64,000 nucleotides of DNA from an uncultured Pseudomonadales bacterium. GTDB taxonomy: Bacteria > Pseudomonadota > Gammaproteobacteria > Pseudomonadales > Pseudohongiellaceae. The stretch lies in the NCBI GenBank assembly GCA_943789335.1, contig CALSTS010000010.1, positions 62,001 through 126,000 of the forward strand, in the 5' to 3' direction. Every line of letters begins with the position of its first letter. Position 1 is the stretch's first letter. Under the pieces are notes generated by a model, which made no database searches, was not told the DNA's origin, and worked only from the letters and a program-made list of their open reading frames with translations. The position numbers were made by a program, and so were the translations under genes. Of this stretch, positions 9,836-20,971 are shown piece by piece.

Positions 9836-10483
9836 TTAATAGCCGGGTTTATTCCCCCACAAGTACTTGTGCAGTTGAATTTGGAATCTGACGCTTAATC
9901 GGTCTGCCAATATCCATTCTGCTAGTTCCTTTGCCGACATCTGCTCATTACTCGGAGAAAATAAGACATCTGCTACTTTTTCATGCAAATCATATTCCTC
10001 AACTTTATTTTTGGACCACTCGTAATCCTTTCTATCACAAATGACAAATTTAACCTGATCAAGCAAAGACAAATGCTCAATATTAGATTCCAGGTTTTTG
10101 TTTAATTCTCCCGAAGCTGGTGTTTTTAAATCCACCACTTTAATAACTCTTTTATCGACATCCTCTATATCTATAGCGCCGCTAGTTTCTAGGGAAACTG
10201 TATAGCCTTTATCACACAGCGCAGACAGCAATGGCAGGCAAGCCTTTTGCGCCAAAGGTTCACCACCAGTCACTGTGACATAGGGTGTTGAATATGATTC
10301 GACTTCTTTCAATACCTGGTCAAGTTCATAAATCACTCCACCAGTAAAAGCATAGGCCGTATCGCAATATTGACAACGTAAAGGACAACCAGTGAGGCGA
10401 ACAAACACAGTCGGTCTACCTACTGTATTGCTCTCTCCTTGCAAAGAATGAAATATTTCTGTGATACGTAATGCTGTGCTCAT
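9836..10483 (-). CDS. queE: 7-carboxy-7-deazaguanine synthase QueE
   Basis: QueE is a radical SAM enzyme that contracts carboxy-tetrahydropterin to 7-carboxy-7-deazaguanine. The 215-residue product has [11 protein letters not shown] at the N-terminus and the cluster motif CPLRCQYC at about residues 33-40. The SAM-binding TGGEPL and the C-terminal [12 protein letters not shown] also match the family. It is directly upstream of queC and downstream of cpoB on the same strand, the pseudomonad arrangement. Confidence 0.95.
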   Translation of the reverse strand: MSTALRITEIFHSLQGESNTVGRPTVFVRLTGCPLRCQYCDTAYAFTGGVIYELDQVLKEVESYSTPYVTVTGGEPLAQKACLPLLSALCDKGYTVSLETSGAIDIEDVDKRVIKVVDLKTPASGELNKNLESNIEHLSLLDQVKFVICDRKDYEWSKNKVEEYDLHEKVADVLFSPSNEQMSAKELAEWILADRLSVRFQIQLHKYLWGNKPGY

Positions 10484-10522
10484 TACCGGACGGCAACCGC
10501 TTAGTTAGAAAAAATTAGAGTG

Positions 10523-11506
10523 CTAACGATTATAACCTTCGCGTAAATAAACTTCAGCTAAACGCAATGAAGCGCTACCACTATCAGCAAAGTCTTCAAG
10601 CAGTTCACGCCAAACTTGTTGAGCTCGGCGATCATTATCCATCAAGCTATAGACTATGCCCAACTTCAACATGGAGTCAGGTGCTTTCTCATGCGCAGGG
10701 AAATTATCTACAACCTGATTAAAGACATTAATTGCCTGAGAATAACGCTCCACCAGAATCAAGGCCTCTCCCTGCCAATAATACGCATTAGGTGCAAGTC
10801 GACCCTGTGGATAATCTTCTATCATTTGCTGAAATACGAAAATAGATGACTCAAATTCACCGTCATTTAATAGCAAGTTTCTAGCTTCCTGATACAGCTC
10901 TTCTTCAGACTTAGGATCTATACTTGGCGCTTCATTTAATACAATTGTTGATTGAGAGTTGTCAGTTGATAATGGGAAAGTTGGCTCAAGCCTATCGGAT
11001 ATAACAGGGTTAATCGATGAATTGTTCATATTTGGATTTAGTGCCTCCTGTGCAGCAGACTCCAGGCTGCTAGGCTCAGAAATATTCCCAGCTCCAAATA
11101 CTTGAGGCGTTGTATTACCAATACCAATGCCATTACCGTTAGCACTTAAAGCAATTCTTTGGTTTAACTCACTTAGGCGATTATCAACATCTAGATAACG
11201 ATCACGCTGCTCATTTTCCATGCGCCGAATCTGGTAAGTTTGCTCTTCGACCAATCCTCTAAGAGTCTGGACTTCGCGCTGTAATGCTTCCACCATATTA
11301 TAGAGAGTAACAATAATCTCATTGCCGTTATTCGAACCGGCATTATTTGCACCCGCCTGAGAACTTGTTTGAGGAGAAGAATTATCGGAGCCAGCTTCGA
11401 CAACCCGCACTTGTGAAAATACAGGACCAGAAGCAACTAGACACATCAATGCAATTAATGATGCTTTTAAAAATGATGCTTTGAGTTGAGAAGCATATTT
11501 AGGCAT
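10523..11506 (-). CDS. cpoB: Cell division coordinator CpoB (YbgF)
   Basis: CpoB is a periplasmic TPR protein that links Tol-Pal outer membrane constriction with peptidoglycan synthesis. The 327-residue product has a signal peptide (about residues 1-31, VFS-Q), an N-terminal coiled-coil trimerisation segment (about 65-115) and a Ser/Asn-rich linker. The C-terminal TPR domain, from about residue 205, contains the typical YQEARNLLLNDGEF and NAYYWQGEALI patterns. It follows pal but is separated from it by a strong terminator-like hairpin. Confidence 0.93.
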   Translation of the reverse strand: MPKYASQLKASFLKASLIALMCLVASGPVFSQVRVVEAGSDNSSPQTSSQAGANNAGSNNGNEIIVTLYNMVEALQREVQTLRGLVEEQTYQIRRMENEQRDRYLDVDNRLSELNQRIALSANGNGIGIGNTTPQVFGAGNISEPSSLESAAQEALNPNMNNSSINPVISDRLEPTFPLSTDNSQSTIVLNEAPSIDPKSEEELYQEARNLLLNDGEFESSIFVFQQMIEDYPQGRLAPNAYYWQGEALILVERYSQAINVFNQVVDNFPAHEKAPDSMLKLGIVYSLMDNDRRAQQVWRELLEDFADSGSASLRLAEVYLREGYNR

Positions 11507-11517
11507 ATGATCATCCC

Positions 11518-11545
11518 AAAAAAATAAGCCGGGCGAACCCGGCTT
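11518..11545 (-). terminator. Terminator hairpin between pal and cpoB
   Basis: Perfect arms AAGCCGGG (11526-11533) and CCCGGCTT (11538-11545) close a 4-base loop. On the minus strand the hairpin is followed by a T-rich tract (ATTTTTTT). It should end or reduce transcription leaving pal, so cpoB may receive only read-through or have its own promoter. Confidence 0.8.
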
Positions 11546-11562
11546 GATAATCTAAGTAAACC

Positions 11563-12117
11563 TTATTGTATTTCGACCCGACGATTACGAGCGTGCGCAG
11601 CCTCTGAAGTGCCTGGATCAACCGGCTGCTCTTCACCATAACTGATAACTTCCAGCTGATTAGAAGAAACACCTTGAACTTGTAAATATCTCTCAATGGC
11701 TTGAGCGCGACGTTCACCTAACGCAAGGTTATATTCACGAGTTCCTCGCTCATCCGCATGCCCTTCCAAGCGATAACGTAATGAAGAATTTTCCATCAAA
11801 CGATTTGCATGATAAACCAATGCTTCACGAGCCTCGGCACTTAAATCTGAACGGTCAAATTCAAAATAGAAAACAGTAGTTGCTAATGCTGAATCTCTTT
11901 CACGCATTTGGGCTTGAGTAAGGCCGCCCATATTATCGCCAGCGCCACTTGCATTACCGCCACCAGTATTATCACTGCCGCCCATAGAGCCGCTATCCAT
12001 ATCGTCCATGCCTGAATCAGAGCCATCGCCCATATCATCAGTCGATGATTGACAAGCTGCTAAAATAAGCGCAAATACAGCAACCATACCTAATTTATAA
12101 AATTTGTTATTTTGCAT
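11563..12117 (-). CDS. pal: Peptidoglycan-associated lipoprotein Pal
   Basis: Pal anchors the outer membrane to peptidoglycan and is the outer membrane end of the Tol-Pal system. The 184-residue product has a lipoprotein signal with lipobox LAAC (acylated Cys about residue 22). A linker of about 45 residues unusually rich in Gly, Ser, Asp and Met follows, then an OmpA-like domain with FYFEFDRSDL, GHADERGTREYN and ALGERRAQAI. The conserved Asp and Arg for meso-DAP binding are present. The gene follows tolB on the same strand. Confidence 0.96.
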   Translation of the reverse strand: MQNNKFYKLGMVAVFALILAACQSSTDDMGDGSDSGMDDMDSGSMGGSDNTGGGNASGAGDNMGGLTQAQMRERDSALATTVFYFEFDRSDLSAEAREALVYHANRLMENSSLRYRLEGHADERGTREYNLALGERRAQAIERYLQVQGVSSNQLEVISYGEEQPVDPGTSEAAHARNRRVEIQ

Positions 12118-12234
12118 AACTTCGTCTACTCCTCTCTAATTCTTATTACCAAGCCTTTCCCAGTGGATAAGAGCCTTTGGTTTAGAAAACAATTACAACC
12201 TAGCCAACCCAGAATGATACATCAGCAACGACTG

Positions 12235-13536
12235 CTAATCCAGAAATGGAGACCAAGCTGGTTCCCTAACGTTACCTTGCGCGGATGGTAGCTGGAACTT
12301 GACTCTGCCGTCAATGGATACAGCATTTAAAATGCCTCTATCTCCAGATTTTGAGGCATAAATCACCATACTGGCATTTGGAGCGATACTGGGCGATTCA
12401 TCTAATGCCGTTTCGGTCAAAATTCGAATAGTTCCACGCTCTAAATTAAGCACTGAAATATGAAAATCATCATTGTTATCATATCGATGAACTATGATCA
12501 TGTTATTGCCATCACTTAACATTCTAGCTCTGGCGTTATAGTTCCCTTCGAAGGTTAACCTTTCTTCCCAGCGAGTTTCTAGGTCAACCTGATAAATTTG
12601 AGGCGTATTACTTCTCTCTGATGTGAAAATCAGTGAAGAACCATCAGGTGTCCAGCTCGGTTCAGTATCTATAGCGAAGTGATTGGTGATTCTCTGTAAA
12701 TCTCGCGTACGTAAATCCATCAGATATATATCAGGATTACCGTCTTTAGAGGACACCATAGCTAGTCTGTTCCCATCTGGTGAAAAAACTGGGGCGCTAT
12801 TAATCCCGGTAAAATTGGTTAATTGTTCCCGCACGCCACTACTAATATTTTGTATAAAAATTTGTGAGCGGCCGGTTTCAAAAGAAACATATGCGATCTG
12901 GCTACCATCCGGAGACCAGGCTGGTGACATAATTGGCTCCTCTCCTTCCCATAAAATTCGCGGCCTGCCGCCATCAGTATCAGCCATTTCTAGACGATAA
13001 GGAAACGGCCTGGCTTGATCTTCAGTGACGTATAAAATCTTAGTTGAAAATGCTCCTCTAACCCCGGTGACCTCTTCGAAAACCAGATCACTTATTTTAT
13101 GAGCAATATCTCGAATCTGTGATTCGCTCCCCGTAATAACTTCTCCAAACAAACGTTCTTCACGAAGCACATCAAAAAACTCATATTGAACCTGGATTAA
13201 TTCGCTATTTTCATTTTTTGAAATCTTCCCGACTAGTAAAAAATCCGAGCCTAAAAAACGCCAATCTCGAAAATACACCTCATCTTGTTCATTCGGTTGG
13301 CTTAGCATATTTACAGGGTCGACTGGGGCAAATTCACCTGTATTTCTAAGATTATTGCTGATTACCTCATCAATATCCTCGCCTAACACACCAAAACCTT
13401 CCCATTCAAAAGGGACAACTGCTATTGGCACAGGATTATCTACACCCTGAGTGATTACGATATTTAATTGGGCGTTTGCATATGCCGGAAATAATCCACA
13501 GCACAACAATAGAGAGCGATAAAATCGTATTATCAA
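12235..13536 (-). CDS. tolB: Tol-Pal system beta-propeller protein TolB
   Basis: TolB is the periplasmic partner of Pal and TolA. The 433-residue protein has a signal peptide (about residues 1-22, ANA-Q) and an N-terminal domain (about 23-160). A six-bladed propeller follows, with repeated [22 protein letters not shown] and [11 protein letters not shown] motifs. Its start overlaps the tolA stop by four bases, which implies translational coupling. Pal follows after 117 bp. Confidence 0.96.
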   Translation of the reverse strand: MIIRFYRSLLLCCGLFPAYANAQLNIVITQGVDNPVPIAVVPFEWEGFGVLGEDIDEVISNNLRNTGEFAPVDPVNMLSQPNEQDEVYFRDWRFLGSDFLLVGKISKNENSELIQVQYEFFDVLREERLFGEVITGSESQIRDIAHKISDLVFEEVTGVRGAFSTKILYVTEDQARPFPYRLEMADTDGGRPRILWEGEEPIMSPAWSPDGSQIAYVSFETGRSQIFIQNISSGVREQLTNFTGINSAPVFSPDGNRLAMVSSKDGNPDIYLMDLRTRDLQRITNHFAIDTEPSWTPDGSSLIFTSERSNTPQIYQVDLETRWEERLTFEGNYNARARMLSDGNNMIIVHRYDNNDDFHISVLNLERGTIRILTETALDESPSIAPNASMVIYASKSGDRGILNAVSIDGRVKFQLPSAQGNVREPAWSPFLD

Positions 13537-14372
13537 CGTAATAAATCCTCTGGCCTAAATGTGATAGTCAGGTTTCTAAAGCTTGTTTCAAATAATGTTG
13601 TCGACATATCCCGTAACTCAGGGAAGCGTTCTGCCTTTCTAATCGCTTGTTCTACAGAGCGATCAAAAGCAGCATTACCACTGCTTTGTAAAACTTCCAC
13701 TGAAATAACTTCTCCAGTTGGCACAAGCCTTATTGCAAGTACTGCTGTCATACCATTTCTAGCACTTGGCGGGATATCCCAATAGCTCGCAACAGTTCTG
13801 TTGATAATAGCAACATATGTATCAACGGCGCGAGCATCAGAAGCAGCCTGTTGTGATGCTAAGGCTTGCTGTCTTTCCAATTCAGCTCGTCTTGCAACTT
13901 CTTGCTCTCTGGCGATTTGAGCTTGCCTCTCCCTTTCTATCCTTGCTTGATCTAGGCGGTCTTGCTCAAGCGCCTGTCGTTGAGCTTCTGCTTCCTGTTG
14001 TTGCCTCTGAGCCAATTCTCTTTCACTACGTTGTTGCGCAAGTCTCTCAGTTTCTCGTTGCACCTCTTGCTGTCGCGCCTCTTCTTCACGTGCACGCTGA
14101 GCTGCAGCATCCCTCTCACGCTGTCTTTGAGCCTCAACTTCACGTGTACGTTGCAGTTCTAACTCTTGTATACGTCGCAGGCGTTGTGGGTTTTGTTCTG
14201 CAGTGGTGGCATTGATATAAATAGGCTCATCTATATTAACAAGCTCATTACTCATTACTGGGTTATGGAAAAGAATAAATAACAAAAACCCATGTATAAG
14301 AGTCGCTACCACTACCGCAGGTGGGTAACCTTCATGTTTGAGTAATAGTGCCATAGGATGGAAAGAGTTCAT
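13533..14372 (-). CDS. tolA: Tol-Pal system protein TolA
   Basis: TolA spans the periplasm from an inner membrane anchor. The 279 residues show one N-terminal membrane helix (about 18-38) and a long helical domain II rich in Arg, Gln, Glu and Ala (about 60-175). The globular domain III has the conserved [24 protein letters not shown]-like and [15 protein letters not shown] patterns. It is shorter than E. coli TolA because domain II is shorter. The repetitive domain II creates long open frames on the other strand that are not genes. Confidence 0.93.
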   Translation of the reverse strand: MNSFHPMALLLKHEGYPPAVVVATLIHGFLLFILFHNPVMSNELVNIDEPIYINATTAEQNPQRLRRIQELELQRTREVEAQRQRERDAAAQRAREEEARQQEVQRETERLAQQRSERELAQRQQQEAEAQRQALEQDRLDQARIERERQAQIAREQEVARRAELERQQALASQQAASDARAVDTYVAIINRTVASYWDIPPSARNGMTAVLAIRLVPTGEVISVEVLQSSGNAAFDRSVEQAIRKAERFPELRDMSTTLFETSFRNLTITFRPEDLLR

Positions 14373-14443
14373 TCTTTATATTCCTTCATATTCCTTCTTG
14401 AATCTATGGTTTGTTAACAGTTATGTACTTTTATTTAGCCTAA

Positions 14444-14884
14444 TTACTGATTTAGTGTCGGTGGCTGAGTAATTAAACGCACGCTCGGAGCCCCCGCATC
14501 TTCCAGTGTTGCCATTAGACTCATCACCAAGCCATAGTTTACAGCAGCATCTGCTTCCAAAAAAACTGGCACACCAGGGTTTTGATTCATGATGCTGCTG
14601 ACATTCACACCGATGGTATCAAGCGACACAGGTTCCGGCTCTTCAGATACTTCTCCCAAACTAATGTAATAAAGACCTGCAGCATCTATAGAAACGACCA
14701 AGGTTAATTCGTCATTATCATCAACTATTTCTGCATCAGCCTCAGGCAAATCGACTCTGACACCCTGTGTAATCAGTGGCGCAGTAATCATAAATACAAT
14801 CAGCAGCACCAACATTACATCAATCAATGGGACAACATTGATTTCAGCCATCAGTTTTCTGCGTTGTCTGCGTCCTTCAAACAT
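14444..14884 (-). CDS. tolR: Tol-Pal system protein TolR
   Basis: TolR is an ExbD-like inner membrane subunit that, with TolQ, uses the proton gradient to energise TolA. The 146-residue protein has a single membrane helix (about residues 18-40) with the functional Asp in [14 protein letters not shown], preceded by the conserved [12 protein letters not shown] periplasmic domain ends with the [10 protein letters not shown] segment. It is 11 bp downstream of tolQ. Confidence 0.95.
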   Translation of the reverse strand: MFEGRRQRRKLMAEINVVPLIDVMLVLLIVFMITAPLITQGVRVDLPEADAEIVDDNDELTLVVSIDAAGLYYISLGEVSEEPEPVSLDTIGVNVSSIMNQNPGVPVFLEADAAVNYGLVMSLMATLEDAGAPSVRLITQPPTLNQ

Positions 14885-14895
14885 TCTTCTATGAC

Positions 14896-15597
14896 CTAAT
14901 CTTCAGCGCGTTTACTGTGCGCCTGCCGATGCAGAATACTGGAAAACTCATCCATAAATGTATAGTAGCTATCAGAAATTGAATTTACACTGGCTGAATA
15001 GCGATTGAAGGCAAGTACCGCAGGTATTGCGGCAAAAAGCCCCATCTCAGTAGCAAACAAAGCCTCAGCAATGCCTGGAGCTACAACCGCAAGACTGGCT
15101 TGACTCTGATTAGCCAAATCAAAAAAGGCATTCATGATGCCCCATACTGTTCCAAATAGTCCTATATAAACCGATACACTGGCTACTGTTGCAAGAATTG
15201 GCAGGTGTTTTTCTAATACACGTTCTTCACGTGAGAGAGCTACTCGCATAGCACGCTGGGAACCTTCCATTACCGCGTCAGAATCAATTCCAGGCTGTTG
15301 TCTTAAGCGGGTAAACTCTTTAAAACCTGAACGGAAAAGGTTTTCCATTCCTATAATAGTCAATTCTTCCTTTTTTAATTTAGTAGTCCCATCTCTGAAC
15401 AATTGACTCAAATCCATACCGGACCAAAACAACTTCTCAAAATTAAACAGCTCTCTTTCAGCATCCTTAATAATGATCCATTTCTGTACAATAATTACCC
15501 AAGACATCACCGACAACACAAGTAGACTAAGCATAACCAGCTTACCTATCCAGGTAGCGTCTACAATCATGCTCCAGATATTCATTGATTCACCCAT
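14896..15597 (-). CDS. tolQ: Tol-Pal system protein TolQ
   Basis: TolQ is the ExbB/MotA-like proton channel subunit of the Tol-Pal motor. The 233-residue protein has three membrane helices (about residues 15-38, 135-158 and 168-192). The conserved patterns [13 protein letters not shown] and [25 protein letters not shown] carry the small and polar residues of the proton path. The upstream neighbour is ruvB; the ybgC thioesterase gene that usually lies between them is absent. Confidence 0.95.
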   Translation of the reverse strand: MGESMNIWSMIVDATWIGKLVMLSLLVLSVMSWVIIVQKWIIIKDAERELFNFEKLFWSGMDLSQLFRDGTTKLKKEELTIIGMENLFRSGFKEFTRLRQQPGIDSDAVMEGSQRAMRVALSREERVLEKHLPILATVASVSVYIGLFGTVWGIMNAFFDLANQSQASLAVVAPGIAEALFATEMGLFAAIPAVLAFNRYSASVNSISDSYYTFMDEFSSILHRQAHSKRAED

Positions 15598-15668
15598 GCC
15601 TATTTGTTCTCCCCTTTAATACTGCCCTTAAGATCAAAGTGTTACTTACGATTCCTTAACCTAAGCGC

Positions 15669-16700
15669 TTACTGATCTTGTGAAAATAAATCTTTGTCAT
15701 CACGCCGTTTCAAACCAAAATGCCTGTATGCATATTCAGTCACCATTCGGCCACGAGGAGTGCGAGTGATAAAACCTTGTTGAATCAAATATGGTTCTAA
15801 TACATCTTCCACTGTGCCACGTTCTTCACTAATTGCCGCAGCTATACTGTCTATACCAACAGGACCGCCATCAAACTTTTCAATTAAGGTCATCAAGAAA
15901 CGTCTATCCAAATGATCAAAGCCATTTTTATCAATACTCAGCATATCCAACGCCTCTGTAGCAATCTTGAAATCGATACTGTCACTATATTTAACTTCAG
16001 CAAAATCCCTGACTCGACGTAACAAGCGATTTGCAATTCGAGGCGTACCACGTGAACGCTTCGCTATTTCCTCAGCTCCCGCATCATCACATTTTACTTT
16101 TAAAATATTGGCTGAACGAATAACGATACTTTTAAGGTGCTGCACAGAATAAAACTCAAGCCTTTGCACAATACCAAAACGATCTCGTAATGGAGAAGTC
16201 AGCAAACCTGCCCTTGTCGTTGCACCAACCAATGTAAAAGGTGGTAAATCGAGCTTTAATGATCGTGCTGAAGGCCCTTCACCAATCATAATGTCCAATT
16301 GGTAATCTTCCATTGCAGGATACAAAATTTCCTCGATTGCTGGATTCAAACGATGAATTTCGTCGATAAATAAAACATCGCCTGACTCTAGATTAGTTAA
16401 CATCGCGGCCAAATCACCAGCTTTTTCCAGCACAGGACCTGAGGTGCTTTTCAAGGTCACGCCCATTTCATTTGCGACTATGTGCGAAAGTGTTGTTTTG
16501 CCCAAGCCAGGAGGACCAAAAATCAATGTATGGTCCAATGCTTCATTACGCTTGCGGGCAGCAGAAATAAAGATTTCCATCTGCTCTTTTACGACTTCCT
16601 GACCAATATAATCAGCCAGTTTATTTGGGCGTATAGATATATCCTGATGCACTTCAACATCAACAGCTTCAGCTGAAATTAATCGGTCTTCTTCAATCAT
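15669..16700 (-). CDS. ruvB: Holliday junction branch migration ATPase RuvB
   Basis: RuvB is the hexameric AAA+ motor that drives branch migration with RuvA. The 343-residue product has the N-terminal [11 protein letters not shown], Walker [10 protein letters not shown], Walker B FIDEIHRL, the sensor region GATTRAGLL and a C-terminal winged helix ending with [12 protein letters not shown]. It is 10 bp after ruvA, and the ruvC-ruvA-ruvB order fits a single operon. Confidence 0.97.
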   Translation of the reverse strand: MIEEDRLISAEAVDVEVHQDISIRPNKLADYIGQEVVKEQMEIFISAARKRNEALDHTLIFGPPGLGKTTLSHIVANEMGVTLKSTSGPVLEKAGDLAAMLTNLESGDVLFIDEIHRLNPAIEEILYPAMEDYQLDIMIGEGPSARSLKLDLPPFTLVGATTRAGLLTSPLRDRFGIVQRLEFYSVQHLKSIVIRSANILKVKCDDAGAEEIAKRSRGTPRIANRLLRRVRDFAEVKYSDSIDFKIATEALDMLSIDKNGFDHLDRRFLMTLIEKFDGGPVGIDSIAAAISEERGTVEDVLEPYLIQQGFITRTPRGRMVTEYAYRHFGLKRRDDKDLFSQDQ

Positions 16701-16710
16701 ATTGCTGACT

Positions 16711-17343
16711 CTATCCTGTCATACCTTTGAGTGCTAAGCGTACCAGTAAACTTGTTTCTATTTCCTGTCCTTCGCTTTCCAATTTCAATGCCACTTGATT
16801 GATTGCCTTGCTTGCATCCTGCGGTTTATAGCCAAGCGCAATTAATGCATCTTCAGCCTCTCGTAAGCTCCTTGAATTAGTTTGGCCCGAAAGCTGCGCA
16901 GAAGTTCCATCATGCACACTTTCATTTTCTTCCGAATACCAGTCTTCGAGTTTATCTCTAAGCTCTATAATGAGTCGCTCAGCAGTTTTTTTGCCAACCC
17001 CTGGCAAACGCACAAGAGCATTAAGGTCGTTGTGCCGCACACATTCTGCTAATTCACGAATATTCAATCCTGACAATATTCCCAAAGCCATTTTTGGCCC
17101 AACTCCGTTCAATTTAATTAGAAGACGAAATAAAGTGCGTTCATGGCCTTCAAAAAAACCATAAAGTAATTGAGCATCTTCTCTTACCACTAAGTGTGTA
17201 TGTAAAATGGTTTCACGACCAGTTTCTGGTAATTGAAAAAGTGTACTCATTGGTACTTCTATTTCATAGGCGAGACCACTAACATCAAGCAAGATTTGGT
17301 TTACTTGTTTGTCTAATAAGATGCCTTTTATTCTACCTATCAT
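16711..17343 (-). CDS. ruvA: Holliday junction DNA helicase subunit RuvA
   Basis: RuvA binds Holliday junctions as a tetramer and loads RuvB. The 210-residue product shows the OB-fold N-terminal domain starting MIGRIKGIL and the helix-hairpin-helix region [13 protein letters not shown] and [17 protein letters not shown] flexible linker leads to the small C-terminal RuvB-binding domain with the [13 protein letters not shown] motif. It sits between ruvC and ruvB on the same strand. Confidence 0.97.
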   Translation of the reverse strand: MIGRIKGILLDKQVNQILLDVSGLAYEIEVPMSTLFQLPETGRETILHTHLVVREDAQLLYGFFEGHERTLFRLLIKLNGVGPKMALGILSGLNIRELAECVRHNDLNALVRLPGVGKKTAERLIIELRDKLEDWYSEENESVHDGTSAQLSGQTNSRSLREAEDALIALGYKPQDASKAINQVALKLESEGQEIETSLLVRLALKGMTG

Positions 17344-17382
17344 ATTTTATTCTTATGCTTGCGTTTTTTATCTTCGGTTATT

Positions 17383-17916
17383 TTAACGTTTAATTACTTC
17401 TTGCAAACGTCTGTGGCGAGTACCCTCTACACCAGATATCCTAAGCAAACTCGTTTGAGTATGCACATGGCAAACTGCCACGCACAAGGCGTCTGATGCA
17501 TCTTCTTGTGGTGTTGCTGAAAGCTTGAGTATGGAGGTCACCATATGTTGCATTTGACTTTTATCGGCTCTCCCCCTGCCTACCAAGGCTTTTTTGATTT
17601 GATTAGGAGGGTATTCATGCACAGGCAATTGCTGGTTAGTGCAAGCTACAATTACTGCTCCACGCGCTTGACCCAATTTTAGAGCCGAAACAGCACTTTT
17701 CCCAACAAAAATTTCTTCCACCGCGACTTCAATCGGCTGGTAGCGTTTAATAATTTCAGTGACACCTTCAAAAATGATCTGTAGACGATCAGTAAAAGGT
17801 AGATCCGCTACTTTGATACAGCCCGAAGAGATGTATTCCAGCTTATTGCCCACAGTATTGATTACACCGTAACCGCATACACGAGAGCCAGGATCTATCC
17901 CTAAAATTATCGCCAT
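17383..17916 (-). CDS. ruvC: Crossover junction endodeoxyribonuclease RuvC
   Basis: RuvC resolves Holliday junctions by paired nicks. The 177-residue protein has the RNase H-like fold with the first catalytic Asp in [14 protein letters not shown], the Glu in AVEEIFVG and the later acidic residues in the [11 protein letters not shown] segment. The length is normal. It lies between yebC and ruvA on the same strand, a common gammaproteobacterial order. Confidence 0.97.
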   Translation of the reverse strand: MAIILGIDPGSRVCGYGVINTVGNKLEYISSGCIKVADLPFTDRLQIIFEGVTEIIKRYQPIEVAVEEIFVGKSAVSALKLGQARGAVIVACTNQQLPVHEYPPNQIKKALVGRGRADKSQMQHMVTSILKLSATPQEDASDALCVAVCHVHTQTSLLRISGVEGTRHRRLQEVIKR

Positions 17917-18001
17917 GAGCTAATATAATCTCCCCTTACCTTTTCTCTGAAAACTATATAGTCTTTATTATATAGCCTTTATTACTGTTAGAAGAAAATT
18001 A

Positions 18002-18751
18002 TTAGCTGTCTAGTTGAGCCAACACCTCATCAGAAATATTCGCATTGGAGTAGACATTCTGAACATCATCTAGGTCTTCGAGGTTATCAACGACATTCAT
18101 CAATTTCTCAGCATCAGCTGCATCTAAATCAACTTCGGTTGACGCAAGCATAGTCACTTCAGCATTAACCGATGATAAGCCCGCAGCATCTAACGCATCT
18201 TTTACTGAGCCGAAACTTTCAAAGCTTGTATGAATATCAATGCTTCCATCGGGATTGTTGATGATATCTTCAGCTCCCGCTTCAAGAGCAACATCCATCA
18301 AAACTTCTTCATCCACGCCCTCTGCATATGAAATGACCCCAGTCTTATTAAATAGATAAGCAACAGAACCACTTGTGCCTAAGTTACTACCAGCCTTGGT
18401 AAAACAATGTCGAACTTCAGCAACAGTTCGGTTTTTATTATCAGTTAGAGTCTCTACCAGTATCGCTGCGCCATTTGGCCCATAGCCTTCATAAACAAGC
18501 TCTTCCAGGTTTTCGTTTTCACCACTTCCGGCTCCACGTGCGACAGCCCTATCAATGGTATCCCGAGTCATATTTGCACTCAGAGCTTTATCTACCACTG
18601 CTCGGAGCCTTGGGTTATCAGCAACATCTCCGCCGCCAAGTTTGGCAGCAACTGTAAGCTCACGAATTATCTTGGTAAATACCTTGGCCCGTTTTGCATC
18701 CTGTCCTGCTTTACGATGCTTTATATTGGCCCATTTACTATGACCTGCCAT
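18002..18751 (-). CDS. yebC: YebC/PmpR-family regulatory protein
   Basis: YebC-family proteins are cytoplasmic; recent work links them to translation of proline-rich stretches, and older work describes them as transcription regulators. The 249-residue product begins with the hallmark [21 protein letters not shown] and contains the [17 protein letters not shown] and [18 protein letters not shown] motifs. It lies between aspS and ruvC, the usual place. Which of the two roles applies here cannot be judged from sequence. Confidence 0.95.
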   Translation of the reverse strand: MAGHSKWANIKHRKAGQDAKRAKVFTKIIRELTVAAKLGGGDVADNPRLRAVVDKALSANMTRDTIDRAVARGAGSGENENLEELVYEGYGPNGAAILVETLTDNKNRTVAEVRHCFTKAGSNLGTSGSVAYLFNKTGVISYAEGVDEEVLMDVALEAGAEDIINNPDGSIDIHTSFESFGSVKDALDAAGLSSVNAEVTMLASTEVDLDAADAEKLMNVVDNLEDLDDVQNVYSNANISDEVLAQLDS

Positions 18752-18784
18752 TACCTATATCCAGCCTCTAATTATCAATTTATT

Positions 18785-20566
18785 CTAAGGTTTTTGTTCG
18801 GTCTTAGGTAGTTCACGCAATCGAATATTCAACTCTCGAAGTTGTTTGCTACCTACCTCCCCTGGGGCATCAGTCAAAAGACAGCTAGCTGATTGCGTCT
18901 TCGGAAAAGCAATGACATCACGAATAGACTGCGAACCCGTCATCATCATAATCAATCTGTCCAAGCCAAATGCTATTCCGCCATGCGGAGGGCAGCCATA
19001 TTTTAAAGCATCAAGCAGAAAACCAAACTTTTCATCTGCTTCCGCCTCATCAATACCCAAAACCCTGAATACTGCTTGTTGCATATCCGGCTTATTGATG
19101 CGAATAGAGCCTCCGCCTAATTCTGTCCCATTTAAAACCATATCATATGCTCTGGATAGTGCTCCTAAGGGCTGTTTTTCTAGCTCTTCAGAACTGCATG
19201 AAGGAGCAGTAAAAGGATGATGCACTGAAGTACAGTTACCGTCTTTATCACTTTCAAACATTGGGAAATCAATCACCCAAAGTGGTGCCCAATCCGCGCT
19301 CAGTAAGTTCATATCTTTACCAACAATATCTCTTAAGGCAGACATGGCTTCATTCACCACTGAGGCCTTGTCCGCACCAAAAAATAAAATATCCCCTGTT
19401 GCTGCATCAGTACGAGATAAAACTGCTTTTATCACTTGTTCCGGCATGAACTTCAATATAGGCGATTGCAAACCATCAACCCCAGCTTGTAAATCGTTGA
19501 CTTTAATCCAGGCCAGACCTTTGGCACCATAATTAGCAATGTAGTTGGTATAATCATCAATCTGTTTACGGCTAATTTCAGATCCACCTGGCACCTTCAT
19601 CACGACAACTCGCGATTCAGTATCATTAGCCGGGGCATTAAACACCTTGAACTCTACCTGTTGCATTAAATCAGCAATATCAAACAGCTTCATTGGATTA
19701 CGTAAATCAGGCCGGTCTGTTCCGTATTGAAGAACTGCTTCGGCATGAGTCATACGTGGAAATTCTGTCAATTCAACATTTAAATGCTCTTTAAAAACCG
19801 AACTTATCATGGCTTCAGCGATTTGCATGATAGCCTCTTCATTTAAGAAGGATGTTTCGATGTCAATTTGGGTAAATTCTGGCTGTCTATCTGCTCTAAG
19901 GTCTTCATCACGAAAACATTTGGCAATTTGATAATAACGGTCCATACCAGAAACCATTAATAATTGCTTAAACAGTTGTGGAGATTGCGGTAAGGCGAAG
20001 AACTTGCCATGATGAGTTCTACTGGGCACTAGATAATCTCGTGCTCCTTCTGGGGTAGCTCTAGTCAGAATAGGTGTTTCAATATCAAGAAAACCATTCT
20101 CATCAAGATAATTACGAATACTGCTTGTCACCTTTGACCGCATCCGTAATTTATTTAACATTTCAGGTCGTCTTAAATCGATATAGCGATTACGCAGGCG
20201 AACATCTTCTCCAACCTCCATATGCTCATCTAATTGAAAAGGCGGCGTCTCAGCAGCATTCAATATAATGAGCTCTTTCCCTAAGACTTCAATTTTGCCA
20301 GTGGCCATTTCTGAATTTTGTGTACCTTCTGGGCGAGATCGAACCAAGCCTTGAACCTGTATCACAAATTCATTGCGTACCTGTTCAGCCAGCGCGAAGC
20401 TCTCAACTGTATCTGGATCGAAGACCACTTGTGTAATGCCATCTCTATCGCGCATATCTAGAAAGATCACACCACCATGGTCACGGCGTCGGTGAACCCA
20501 ACCACATAGCGTGGCACTATCTCCAATATTACTCTCGTTCAATTCACCACAATAATGGCTACGCAT
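18785..20566 (-). CDS. aspS: Aspartate-tRNA ligase
   Basis: AspRS charges tRNA-Asp. The 593-residue protein is of the bacterial type, with an N-terminal OB-fold anticodon-binding domain ([20 protein letters not shown]) and class II motifs including [19 protein letters not shown] bacterial GAD insertion domain and the C-terminal [14 protein letters not shown] (motif 3) follow. Whether it is discriminating or also charges Asn-tRNA was not determined. It is 33 bp upstream of yebC. Confidence 0.96.
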   Translation of the reverse strand: MRSHYCGELNESNIGDSATLCGWVHRRRDHGGVIFLDMRDRDGITQVVFDPDTVESFALAEQVRNEFVIQVQGLVRSRPEGTQNSEMATGKIEVLGKELIILNAAETPPFQLDEHMEVGEDVRLRNRYIDLRRPEMLNKLRMRSKVTSSIRNYLDENGFLDIETPILTRATPEGARDYLVPSRTHHGKFFALPQSPQLFKQLLMVSGMDRYYQIAKCFRDEDLRADRQPEFTQIDIETSFLNEEAIMQIAEAMISSVFKEHLNVELTEFPRMTHAEAVLQYGTDRPDLRNPMKLFDIADLMQQVEFKVFNAPANDTESRVVVMKVPGGSEISRKQIDDYTNYIANYGAKGLAWIKVNDLQAGVDGLQSPILKFMPEQVIKAVLSRTDAATGDILFFGADKASVVNEAMSALRDIVGKDMNLLSADWAPLWVIDFPMFESDKDGNCTSVHHPFTAPSCSSEELEKQPLGALSRAYDMVLNGTELGGGSIRINKPDMQQAVFRVLGIDEAEADEKFGFLLDALKYGCPPHGGIAFGLDRLIMMMTGSQSIRDVIAFPKTQSASCLLTDAPGEVGSKQLRELNIRLRELPKTEQKP

Positions 20567-20635
20567 AGTTCCTACCTTCTTTACTAAATACTTTAAATTT
20601 TAACAGCACGCCTATCAGATTAATTCTCTTCACGT

Positions 20636-20971
20636 CTACGATGATGCGTCTTTCTTAGCGCTACTTTTCACAGAATCTCCAGTCTTAGCTGAATCTGATT
20701 TAGAAGTATTGCCTGAATTTTCTGCAGAAGCTTTCTTCGCAACTGCTGTTTTATCAGTGTTTTTGTTTTCTGCTCCATGCTTTTTAGTGCCAGTCTTAAA
20801 ATCAGTTTCATACCAACCTGTGCCTTTAAGACGAAAGCTAGTAGCCGATATCATTTTCTTTAAACTTGCTTGCTTACATTCTGGGCAATCTTTCAGTACT
20901 GGGTCACTAATTTTTTGTAGCTTTTCTAAGTGCGCTCCACACGATTCACATTTGTATTCATAAATAGGCAT
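20636..20971 (-). CDS. FmdB-family zinc ribbon protein
   Basis: A 111-residue protein with an N-terminal zinc ribbon typical of the FmdB/CxxC_CxxC_SSSS family: [12 protein letters not shown], then CPECK and the [21 protein letters not shown] segment. The last 50 residues are a low-complexity tail rich in Lys, Ser and Ala. Such genes often precede aspS in gammaproteobacteria. The function of the family is not established; nucleic-acid binding or regulation is only a suggestion. Confidence 0.88.
   Translation of the reverse strand: MPIYEYKCESCGAHLEKLQKISDPVLKDCPECKQASLKKMISATSFRLKGTGWYETDFKTGTKKHGAENKNTDKTAVAKKASAENSGNTSKSDSAKTGDSVKSSAKKDASS

Noticed and set aside
13817-14215. 132-codon plus-strand open frame opposite tolA
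   Set aside because: It mirrors the repetitive coiled-coil codons of tolA, has no ribosome site and resembles no family.
18846-19220. 124-codon plus-strand open frame opposite aspS
   Set aside because: Shadow of a strongly conserved gene; no start signal or family match.
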